Source: Bacillota bacterium
GTDB lineage: Bacteria > Bacillota > Bacilli > Bacillales_A > Planococcaceae
NCBI GenBank assembly: GCA_023405135.1
Contig: JAEXYZ010000115.1
Span: forward strand, 1-10,377
Length of the DNA stretch: 10,377 nucleotides
Direction: 5' to 3'
Shown here piece after piece: positions 1 to 5,698 of the stretch. Each line of letters begins with the position of its first letter. Position 1 is the stretch's first letter. The position numbers and the translations under genes are program-made. The notes beneath the pieces were generated by a model. That model made no database searches. It worked only from the letters and a program-made list of their open reading frames with translations, and was not told the DNA's origin.

Positions 1-19
1 TAAGATGAGTATAGCTCAT
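1..19 (-). CDS. IS30-family transposase, first six codons only (partial)
   Basis: The minus strand carries AGGAGG at 32-27, a 7-nt spacer and an ATG at 19-17, then codons for M-S-Y-T-H-L before the window ends. IS30-family transposases of Gram-positive bacteria commonly begin with a similar M-(S/T)-Y-(T/S)-H-L stretch followed by a helix-turn-helix region. Six residues cannot prove the family, but the ribosome binding site, the start and the flanking IS-like end agree. It is transcribed away from the catabolic cluster. Whether the element is intact cannot be seen here. Confidence 0.4.
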
Positions 20-125
20 AACGATTCCTCCTATGATGTTTGTGTGGTAACTAACATTTTACACGAGGTCGTTATGGGCTTCTTTTATTTTGCCTTACAG
101 GTGTTGCACTTAATATTACAATTCA
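1..125 (-). mobile_element. End of an IS30-type insertion sequence (left part outside window)
   Basis: Read on the minus strand, this stretch has the layout of the upstream end of an IS30-family element. A segment at about 125-101 (GAATTGTAATATTAAGTGCA followed by ACA) resembles the terminal inverted repeats of that family. About 80 bp of leader follows, then an AGGAGG ribosome binding site (32-27) and an ATG at 19. The outer boundary near 125 is an estimate, because the other end and any target-site duplication lie outside the window. The assignment rests on remembered family features and was not checked by alignment. Confidence 0.45.
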
Positions 126-137
126 TCTTTAGAAGTT

Positions 138-166
138 TTATCATATTTTCCGAATGTAGATAATAT
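138..166 (+). promoter_or_regulatory. Putative sigma-A promoter of the TetR gene
   Basis: TTATCA (138-143) is followed after 17 bp by TAATAT (161-166). Each hexamer has four of six consensus positions, and the spacing is ideal. It lies just outside the presumed IS end and about 70 bp before the tetR start at 240. This is the best candidate by eye and is not proven. AT-rich DNA yields such matches easily. Confidence 0.35.
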
Positions 167-187
167 ATACATAATTATAGAAAAATT

Positions 188-199
188 TCGTTTTAACGA
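188..199 (+). promoter_or_regulatory. Short inverted repeat in the tetR leader, possible autoregulatory site
   Basis: TCGTT-TT-AACGA forms two perfect 5-bp arms around a 2-bp centre. It lies about 20 bp downstream of the proposed -10 box and 40 bp upstream of the tetR start. The position would suit repression of tetR itself. Its sequence differs from the palindrome at 886-901, so the same protein may not bind both. It could equally be chance. Confidence 0.2.
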
Positions 200-239
200 G
201 ATTATTTAGTGGAATAAAAAATTGGAAAGGGAGGGTTCA

Positions 240-881
240 ATGCACAAAAAAACGTTAAAGCAACGAATAATAGAAAGCTCCTTACTACTATTTCAAGAAA
301 ACGGCTATCATGGCGTAACAGTTGACAAAATAGTGGAGCATGCAGGTACTTCAAAAGGTGGATTTTACCACAATTTCAAGTCAAAAGATGAATTACTTTA
401 CGAGATTCATGATGTCTTTATTTCTTATGTCATTGAGAAGGCACAGGAAACATATAATCAAAATGGCACATCTGTCACTAGGCTGAGCGGGATATTGCAA
501 TCTTTCATGAAAGTTTTTGATATGTATAAGCCGTATATAACAGTTTTTTATGAAGAAAGTGCATATTTGCAAGATGCATATAAAACAGTTATTAACGACA
601 AACGAGATCAATATCGACTTCTAATTGAAAGCGTTATCAAAGAAGGGCAAGACAATGGGGATTTTCGCAAAGAAATTCCATCAAATATCGCAACATTATC
701 AATCATCGGCATGATCAATTGGACGTATAAATGGTATAAATCGGATGGTCCATTGTCGATGGAGCAAATTACTGAAGTATTTAAAGATTTAATATTTCAT
801 TCTTTAGCAACTGAACAAGGATTTGAAGAAGCAAGAAAATTATATGAGTTAAAAACAGAAGCAGGAACTACGAATAGCTAA
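240..881 (+). CDS. TetR-family transcriptional regulator, probable repressor of the downstream acyl-CoA catabolic genes
   Basis: This is a 213-residue protein of normal TetR length. Residues about 8-55 form the TetR DNA-binding domain: a first helix (IIESSLLLFQENG), then a helix-turn-helix with V-D-K-I-V-E-H-A-G-T-S-K-G-G-F-Y-H-N-F and K-S-K-D-E-L-L. The remaining helical part is the ligand-binding and dimerisation domain, which is too variable to predict a ligand. An acyl-CoA or acid intermediate of the pathway is a reasonable inference. The ATG at 240 is preferred over an in-frame TTG at 222, because a good AAAGGGAGG ribosome binding site (227-235) sits just before 240 and would lie inside the longer version. 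The gene reads toward the dehydrogenase with 39 bp between them. A perfect palindrome in that gap is the likely operator, and a cre-like site lies within the gene. Family certain, target likely, ligand unknown. Confidence 0.9.
   Translation: MHKKTLKQRIIESSLLLFQENGYHGVTVDKIVEHAGTSKGGFYHNFKSKDELLYEIHDVFISYVIEKAQETYNQNGTSVTRLSGILQSFMKVFDMYKPYITVFYEESAYLQDAYKTVINDKRDQYRLLIESVIKEGQDNGDFRKEIPSNIATLSIIGMINWTYKWYKSDGPLSMEQITEVFKDLIFHSLATEQGFEEARKLYELKTEAGTTNS
626..639 (+). promoter_or_regulatory. Candidate cre site (CcpA binding) inside tetR
   Basis: TGAAAGCGTTATCA matches every position of the commonly used Bacillus cre consensus TGWAARCGYTWNCW. It lies within the tetR coding sequence, about 280 bp before the dehydrogenase start. 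CcpA bound there could block transcripts that run from tetR into the catabolic genes, giving glucose repression. Roadblock cre sites within genes are known in B. subtilis. The match is seen directly. Binding is inferred. Confidence 0.5.
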
Positions 882-885
882 TAAA

Positions 886-901
886 AACCGACTAGTCGGT
901 T
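886..901 (+). promoter_or_regulatory. Perfect 16-bp palindrome, probable TetR operator
   Basis: AACCGACTAGTCGGTT is fully self-complementary. It fills the space between the tetR stop (881) and the ribosome binding site of the dehydrogenase gene (907-913). A perfect palindrome of this size with a central CTAG is typical of TetR-family operators. FadR (YsiA) of B. subtilis binds a related site with the core GACTAGTC. The position implies control of the catabolic genes by the adjacent TetR protein. A convincing separate promoter was not found next to it, so it may act on a promoter within the end of tetR or as a roadblock. Confidence 0.7.
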
Positions 902-920
902 CATGAGGGGGAGAAAAACT

Positions 921-2063
921 ATGAACTTTGAATTAACAAAAGAGCAATTAATGATTCGGGATATGGTACGTGACTTTGCTGAAAAAGAAATTCAACCGTA
1001 CGCACGAGAATTAGATAAAACATCTACCTTCCACGTAGAAAGCTTTAAAAAAATGGGCGAGCTTGGATTATTGGGAATTCCTTTTCCAGAAGAATACGGT
1101 GGTTCTGGAGGAGATACGATTTCTTATGCTATTGCAGTTGAAGAAATCGGTAAAGCTTGTGGTGGAACAGGCTTAAGTTATGCTGCTGCTATTAGCTTAG
1201 GAGCCTCTCCAATTTACTATTTCGGTACAGAGGAACAAAAGCAACAATGGTTAGTTCCAATGGCGCAAGGAAAAACGTTAGGTTCATTCGGGTTAACTGA
1301 GCCAAATGCTGGGTCCGATGCTGGTGGAACAAGAACAAAAGCCGTTCTTGAAGGGGACGAATATGTTATCAATGGCGAAAAATGCTGGATTACAAATGCA
1401 GGTTACGCAAGGCAGATAATTGTTACAGCTGTAACAGGTGAACGGGAAGATGGTAAGAAAATTATTACGTCAATTATCGTTCCAACAGATACACCAGGTG
1501 TCAAAATTAATTGTAATTATGACAAAATGGGTGTTCGTGCTTCTAACACATGTGAAATTGTGCTCGAAAATGTAAGAGCACCAAGGGAAAATGTGCTAGG
1601 AGATGAAAAAAGAGGATTTAGTCAGTTTTTAAGTACTTTAGATGGTGGTCGTATTTCAATTGCAGCATTATCAGTAGGAATTGCTCAAGCTGCCTATGAA
1701 AAAGCTTTGCAATATGCAAAGGAAAGACAACAATTTGGAAAACCCATTTCAAAATTCCAGGCGATACAATTTAAATTAGCAGATATGGCGATGGAAATTG
1801 AATTAGCCCGTAATTTAGTATACAAAGCAGCATGGCTAAAGGATCAGAAAAAGCCATTTGGAAAAGAAGCGGCAATGGCAAAATTATTCGCCTCTGAAAT
1901 GGGCTTTAGAGTTTGTAATCAAGCAATTCAAATTCACGGTGGATATGGCTATATGAAAGAATACGATGTTGAACGTCATTTACGTGATATTAAACTAATG
2001 GAAATCGGTGAAGGTACGTCAGAAATTCAAAGACTAGTTATTTCTAGATTAATAGGTTGCTAG
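921..2063 (+). CDS. yngJ: Acyl-CoA dehydrogenase, YngJ-like (short or branched-chain acyl-CoA)
   Basis: This is a 380-residue FAD flavoprotein of standard acyl-CoA dehydrogenase length. It introduces a 2,3 double bond into an acyl-CoA and passes electrons to an electron-transfer flavoprotein. The alpha-helical N domain covers about 1-115. The flavin-binding signature G-S-F-G-L-T-E-P-N-A-G-S-D starts at 121. The C-terminal signature Q-I-H-G-G-Y-G-Y-M and E-I-G-E-G-T-S-E-I-Q-R-L closes the protein. Glu364 of that last motif matches the catalytic base of SCAD/MCAD enzymes. The alternative position used by isovaleryl-CoA dehydrogenase is Gly243 here (L-D-G-G-R), so isovaleryl-CoA as substrate comes from gene context, not from the active site. 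The ATG at 921 is chosen because GGGGGAG (907-913) stands 7 nt before it. An in-frame ATG at 903 has no ribosome binding site and abuts the operator palindrome. It is the first catabolic gene of the cluster. Confidence 0.9.
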   Translation: MNFELTKEQLMIRDMVRDFAEKEIQPYARELDKTSTFHVESFKKMGELGLLGIPFPEEYGGSGGDTISYAIAVEEIGKACGGTGLSYAAAISLGASPIYYFGTEEQKQQWLVPMAQGKTLGSFGLTEPNAGSDAGGTRTKAVLEGDEYVINGEKCWITNAGYARQIIVTAVTGEREDGKKIITSIIVPTDTPGVKINCNYDKMGVRASNTCEIVLENVRAPRENVLGDEKRGFSQFLSTLDGGRISIAALSVGIAQAAYEKALQYAKERQQFGKPISKFQAIQFKLADMAMEIELARNLVYKAAWLKDQKKPFGKEAAMAKLFASEMGFRVCNQAIQIHGGYGYMKEYDVERHLRDIKLMEIGEGTSEIQRLVISRLIGC

Positions 2064-2102
2064 TAGTTTTACTTTAATAATTAATAAATAAGGAGGAGTT
2101 TA

Positions 2103-3737
2103 ATGGCAGATTTAATTTATCAAACTGTTGGTCAGTTATTGGAAGAAAAAGCCCAACAGTACCCAAATCGTGAAGCACTTGTATACGCAGACCGAGATTT
2201 AAGAATGACGTATAAAGAGTTAGACGCACTTTGTGATCAAGTTGCGAAAGGTTTAATGGCCTTTGGTATTGAAAAAGGTGAGCATATTGCGGTATGGACA
2301 ACAAATACACCTGAATGGGTAACGCTACAATTTGGTACGGGAAAAATGGGTGCTCCCCTTGTTACAGTAAATACAAATTATCGTACTACGGAGCTTGAGT
2401 ATTTATTAAAACAATCGGACTCTACAACGCTTATTTTAATTGAACAAGTTAAGGATCATCGTTTTATTGATACGGTTTATGAACTATGTCCTGAATTAGC
2501 TCATTGTAAGCCAGGTGAGTTGAAATCCAAACGTTTACCGAAATTAAAAAATGTCATTATTTTAGGTGATAATTGTTACGAAGGTGTATACAACTGGTCA
2601 GATGTTTTAAAAGCTGCGAGTCTTATTTCAGATGAACAGCTTGCAGAGAGAAAAGCAACTCTTCAATATGATGATATCATAAATATTCAATACACTTCTG
2701 GAACGACTGGGTTTCCAAAGGGTGTTATGTTAACCCACTCAAACTTAATTAATAATGCTGTAAATATTGCAGAATGTATGAAATTGACTAATGAAGATCG
2801 CTTATGTATTCCAGTACCTTTCTTCCATTGTTTTGGTTGTGTAATTGGTACATTAGCGATTGCAAGCTGTGGAGGAACAATGGTACCTGTTCAAGATTAT
2901 AATCCTGAAGTTGTTCTACAAACAGTAGAAAAAGAAAAATGTACTGCATTGCACGGTGTTCCGACAATGTTTATTAGCGAATTAAATTTACCGAATTTTG
3001 CGGATTTTGATCTTTCTTCATTGCGTACAGGCGTAATGGCAGGATCCAATTGCCCAGTTGAAGTAATGAAAGCTGTTATTCAAAAAATGGGTATGAAAGA
3101 TGTCACAATTTGTTATGGTCAAACGGAATCTTCACCTGTAATTACACAAACAAGAGCAAATGATCCCTTTGATTTAAAAGTAGAAACAGTCGGTAGGGCA
3201 TTACCAAATGTTGAAGTGAAAATAGTTGACCCAGTAACAAATAAAGAAGTTCCCCCTAATACCCATGGAGAGCTTTGTACGCGCGGATACCATGTGATGA
3301 AGGGATATTATAACAATCCTGATGCAACAGCAGAAGCAATCGATGAAGATAACTGGTTGCATACAGGAGATATCGCAACAATGGATGAAAATGGTTATGT
3401 GCGAATTACTGGTCGTCTAAAAGATATGATTATTCGTGGAGGAGAAAACATATATCCACGTGAAATAGAGGAGTTCCTTTACACATTGCCGAAAATTTTA
3501 GATGTGCAAGTTGTTGGTGTACCAGATGAAAAATACGGTGAAGAAGTAGCAGCATTCATTATTTTACGTCAAGGTGAAACTGCAACTGAAGAAGAAATTC
3601 GTGACTATTGTAAAAATAAAATTTCACGTCATAAAATTCCGAAATACATTTTATTTACAGAAAGCTATCCAATGACAGCTTCAGGGAAAATTCAAAAATA
3701 TAAATTAAGAGAGCAATTTTCTGAAGTTGTTAACTGA
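2103..3737 (+). CDS. yngI: AMP-forming acyl-CoA synthetase (ligase), YngI-like
   Basis: This 544-residue member of the ANL adenylating superfamily joins a carboxylic acid to CoA through an acyl-AMP intermediate. The P-loop-like motif Y-T-S-G-T-T-G-F-P-K-G is at 197-207. Y-G-Q-T-E-S-S is near 340, followed by L-H-T-G-D at about 419-423. The hinge G-R-L-K-D-M-I-I-R-G-G-E-N-I-Y-P starts at 437. The C-terminal P-M-T-A-S-G-K carries the catalytic Lys529. Every core motif is intact. A strong AGGAGGAG site (2091-2098) fixes the start. The gene lies 39 bp after the dehydrogenase, consistent with one operon. The substrate cannot be read from sequence. Medium or branched-chain acids, or acetoacetate, are candidates from context. 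It is close in length and motifs to B. subtilis YngI. Confidence 0.9.
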   Translation: MADLIYQTVGQLLEEKAQQYPNREALVYADRDLRMTYKELDALCDQVAKGLMAFGIEKGEHIAVWTTNTPEWVTLQFGTGKMGAPLVTVNTNYRTTELEYLLKQSDSTTLILIEQVKDHRFIDTVYELCPELAHCKPGELKSKRLPKLKNVIILGDNCYEGVYNWSDVLKAASLISDEQLAERKATLQYDDIINIQYTSGTTGFPKGVMLTHSNLINNAVNIAECMKLTNEDRLCIPVPFFHCFGCVIGTLAIASCGGTMVPVQDYNPEVVLQTVEKEKCTALHGVPTMFISELNLPNFADFDLSSLRTGVMAGSNCPVEVMKAVIQKMGMKDVTICYGQTESSPVITQTRANDPFDLKVETVGRALPNVEVKIVDPVTNKEVPPNTHGELCTRGYHVMKGYYNNPDATAEAIDEDNWLHTGDIATMDENGYVRITGRLKDMIIRGGENIYPREIEEFLYTLPKILDVQVVGVPDEKYGEEVAAFIILRQGETATEEEIRDYCKNKISRHKIPKYILFTESYPMTASGKIQKYKLREQFSEVVN

Positions 3738-3907
3738 TTTTAGCTGGGGTTATCCCGGCTGAATGTCAAAGATTTTTAGAGGATTAATGCGAAAGTTAGC
3801 CTAAGTCTAGTTCCATCATACAACAGGCTAACTAACCAACATCATGTTGGCCATAAACTCGAAAAAGTCTAGACGCGAGTCATATTGATATATTGAGGAG
3901 CGATGTC
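3738..3907 (+). other. 170-bp intergenic region rich in inverted repeats before the biotin carboxylase gene
   Basis: Four separate dyad elements follow one another. AGCTGGG/CCCGGCT (3742-3760) has a 5-nt loop and one G-T pair. GTTAGCCT (3795-3802) is complementary to AGGCTAAC (3825-3832) over a 22-nt loop. CCAACAT-C-ATGTTGG (3836-3850) is a near-perfect dyad. ACTCG (3857-3861) and CGAGT (3876-3880) enclose the palindrome GTCTAGAC (3867-3874). The octamer AAGTCTAG occurs twice (3803-3810, 3865-3872). No T-run follows any hairpin, so none is a standard intrinsic terminator. I see no T-box, known riboswitch or open reading frame. It could be an mRNA processing or attenuation region, or protein-binding sites. 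The function is unknown. Confidence 0.5.
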
Positions 3908-5269
3908 ATGATTTCGAAAATTTTAATTGCCAATCGTGGTGAAATTGCTAGAAGAATTATTCGTACTTGTAAGAAGATGAACATTCAAACTGTCGCAGTG
4001 TACTCAGAAGCAGATGCCAACTCCCTTCATGTCAAAGAAGCAGATGAAGCTTTTGAAATTGGCAAACCACCTGTTGCATTAAGCTATTTAAATATCGAAA
4101 ACATACTTGAAGTAGCCAAAAAAACAAAGGCAGATGCCATTCATCCAGGATATGGTTTGTTATCAGAAAACGCACAATTCGCAAAATGTTGTGAGGAAGA
4201 AGGCATCGTCTTTATTGGCCCGAAAGCTGAAGTCATTGCTTCTATGGGAAGTAAGTTAGAAGCCCGAAAAACGATGCAGCTTGCTGGTGTTCCGATTATT
4301 GAAGGAATTGATGTACCGTTAGAAAGTATTGAAGAGGCGAAGGCCATTGCCAACAAAATAGGCTTTCCACTTATGTTAAAGGCTTCAGCAGGTGGTGGCG
4401 GCATTGGCATGCAGCGAATTGATCGTGAGGATGAATTAGAGAAGGCATTTGAAGGAAATAAAAAAAGAGCGCAAGACTTTTTTGGGGACGGAACGATGTA
4501 TATCGAAAAACTAATCGAAAATCCTCATCATGTTGAAGTTCAAATTATTGCAGATACACATGGCAATGTCATTCCGCTTTTTGAACGGGAATGCTCTGTA
4601 CAGCGACGCAATCAAAAAGTTGTCGAAGAAGCACCGTCGCCATTTATTTCATCTTCAACGAGAGAAAAAATGTTAGATGCAGCTGTTAAGGCAGCAAAAC
4701 ATATTTGCTATACAAACGCAGGGACAATCGAGTTTTTAGTAGACGCGAATGAAAACTTCTATTTCTTAGAAATGAATACTAGATTACAAGTAGAACACCC
4801 TGTTACAGAAGAAATTACGAAATTGGATTTAGTAGAATTGCAAATTAATATTGCCAATGGTTTGCCATTGACCATTTCTCGAGACTCACTCGAACTACAA
4901 GGTCATGCAATTGAAGTGCGTATTTATGCCGAAAATTCGAAGACATTTTTCCCATCACCTGGAACGATTACCGATTTACAGCTACCAGAAGGGGAAGGTA
5001 TCCGACATGAATGTGCCATTGAATCAGGGTCAGTCGTTACGCCATTTTACGATCCAATGATTAGTAAATGTATCGCATGGGGCGAAACGAGAGATATTGC
5101 CGTTCAACGATTAACGGAAGCTTTACAACAGTATAAGGTAGTAGGGATTCAAACAAATATTCCAATGCTTTTAGATGTAGTTTGTCATCCGCAATTTAAA
5201 AATGGTATGACAACAACTAGTTTTGTAAACGAATATTATTTACCACAATTTCAAGAAATAAAAAAATAA
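3908..5269 (+). CDS. yngH: Biotin carboxylase subunit of an acyl-CoA carboxylase (AccC/YngH-like)
   Basis: This 453-residue ATP-grasp enzyme carboxylates the biotin on the separate carrier protein encoded next, using ATP and bicarbonate. The N-terminal domain opens with I-A-N-R-G-E-I-A-R-R. The ATP-binding glycine loop is G162-G167 (G-G-G-G-I-G). The catalytic motif E-M-N-T-R-L-Q-V-E-H-P places Glu288, Asn290 and Arg292 at the same numbers as in E. coli AccC, and the conserved Arg338 also matches. It therefore appears fully active. It lacks fused biotinyl and carboxyltransferase domains, so it works as part of a split complex. The ATG at 3908 follows GAGGAG (3895-3900) at 7 nt. An in-frame TTG at 3893 overlaps that site and is rejected. 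Assignment to the catabolic YngH group rather than fatty-acid AccC rests on its neighbours. Confidence 0.9.
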   Translation: MISKILIANRGEIARRIIRTCKKMNIQTVAVYSEADANSLHVKEADEAFEIGKPPVALSYLNIENILEVAKKTKADAIHPGYGLLSENAQFAKCCEEEGIVFIGPKAEVIASMGSKLEARKTMQLAGVPIIEGIDVPLESIEEAKAIANKIGFPLMLKASAGGGGIGMQRIDREDELEKAFEGNKKRAQDFFGDGTMYIEKLIENPHHVEVQIIADTHGNVIPLFERECSVQRRNQKVVEEAPSPFISSSTREKMLDAAVKAAKHICYTNAGTIEFLVDANENFYFLEMNTRLQVEHPVTEEITKLDLVELQINIANGLPLTISRDSLELQGHAIEVRIYAENSKTFFPSPGTITDLQLPEGEGIRHECAIESGSVVTPFYDPMISKCIAWGETRDIAVQRLTEALQQYKVVGIQTNIPMLLDVVCHPQFKNGMTTTSFVNEYYLPQFQEIKK

Positions 5270-5283
5270 AGAAAAAATACTCG

Positions 5284-5304
5284 TGAGAAGTTGGCCACTT
5301 CTTA
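5284..5304 (+). other. Short hairpin between biotin carboxylase and carrier genes
   Basis: TGAGAAGT and ACTTCTTA can pair through 8 bp (one G-T) around a TGGCC loop, just after the carboxylase stop codon. No T-run of terminator length follows. It may tune the relative amounts of the two subunits through mRNA processing or stability. That role is inferred. Confidence 0.3.
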
Positions 5305-5330
5305 AAAATTTAATGTTTGGAGGTTTTTTT

Positions 5331-5543
5331 ATGACAATGGTAAAAGCAAGTATGGCAGGTACAGTTTGGAAAATTGTTGTAGTAGAAGGGGAAGAAGTAA
5401 AAGCAGGTCAGGATGTGGCCATTTTAGAGTCGATGAAAATGGAAATCCCGATTCCCGCTGAAGAAGATGGTAAAGTGAAGAAAATTCTTGTGCAAGAAGG
5501 CGATTTTATTAATGTTGATGATGATATTTTAGAGCTTGAATAG
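5331..5543 (+). CDS. yngHB: Small biotin carboxyl carrier protein (biotinyl domain only), YngHB-like
   Basis: This 70-residue protein consists of a single biotinyl/lipoyl-type beta-barrel domain. The biotin attachment motif is E-S-M-K-M with the acceptor at Lys36, flanked by the usual glycines of the hammerhead fold (M-A-G-T-V near 8-12 and V-K-A-G-Q near 23-27). Met on both sides of the lysine marks it as a biotin rather than a lipoyl domain. It carries carboxybiotin between the carboxylase encoded upstream and the carboxyltransferase downstream. The ATG at 5331 follows GGAGG (5319-5323) at 7 nt. A second in-frame ATG at 5337 is less well placed. A longer in-frame GTG start at 5283 would absorb the ribosome binding site and is rejected. 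The length is close to that of B. subtilis YngHB and much shorter than fatty-acid AccB. Confidence 0.9.
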   Translation: MTMVKASMAGTVWKIVVVEGEEVKAGQDVAILESMKMEIPIPAEEDGKVKKILVQEGDFINVDDDILELE

Positions 5544-5551
5544 GGAGTTCA

Positions 5552-5605
5552 ATGAAAAATAGAGTTGGCGATGACCGTTTTGTAAATGAAAGCATTAGCT
5601 TATAA
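5552..5605 (+). CDS. Possible 17-residue peptide, doubtful
   Basis: An ATG at 5552 opens MKNRVGDDRFVNESISL and stops at 5605, directly after the carrier gene. GGGAG (5543-5547) overlaps the carrier stop codon but stands only 4 nt before the ATG, which is close for efficient initiation. I recognise no family, and it does not resemble the start of HMG-CoA lyase or enoyl-CoA hydratase as I know them. It sits exactly where yngG would begin in the B. subtilis order. Most likely it is chance. Confidence 0.15.
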   Translation: MKNRVGDDRFVNESISL

Positions 5606-5606
5606 T
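5580..5606 (+). promoter_or_regulatory. Possible internal promoter before the carboxyltransferase gene
   Basis: A perfect TATAAT lies at 5601-5606, with TTGTAA at 5580-5585 (four of six -35 positions). The spacer is only 15 bp, shorter than the preferred 16-18. If active, it would give the carboxyltransferase gene its own transcript starting about 85 bp before the ATG. Confidence 0.25.
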
Positions 5607-5607
5607 C

Positions 5608-5651
5608 GATTACTCCATTCTCAAGAATAGAAGGATTACTCGCTTTTCAAG
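5608..5651 (+). repeat. Imperfect 18-bp direct repeat, 26-bp period
   Basis: GATTACTCCATTCTCAAG (5608-5625) recurs as GATTACTCGCTTTTCAAG (5634-5651), identical at 15 of 18 positions. It lies in the non-coding gap between the carrier and carboxyltransferase genes. It could be a remnant of duplication at a rearranged junction or a pair of binding sites. Confidence 0.4.
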
Positions 5652-5698
5652 TAAAACGTCAATCACAATAAATCGAATAACGAAAAGGAGGAACGATA

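Noticed and set aside
144..158. Possible CodY box (TATTTTCCGAATGTA) in the tetR promoter
   Set aside because: It matches only 10 of 15 positions of AATTTTCWGAAAATT, which is too weak in AT-rich DNA, although CodY control of leucine genes would make sense.
903..920. Six-residue longer start of the acyl-CoA dehydrogenase at the ATG at 903
   Set aside because: That ATG directly abuts the operator palindrome without a ribosome binding site, whereas GGGGGAG is ideally spaced before the ATG at 921 and the family's usual N-terminus begins there.
3795..3832. BirA (biotin) operator before the biotin carboxylase gene
   Set aside because: The arms GTTAGCCT/AGGCTAAC differ from the GTTAACC-type arms, and the 22-bp spacing is longer than the usual 14-16 bp.
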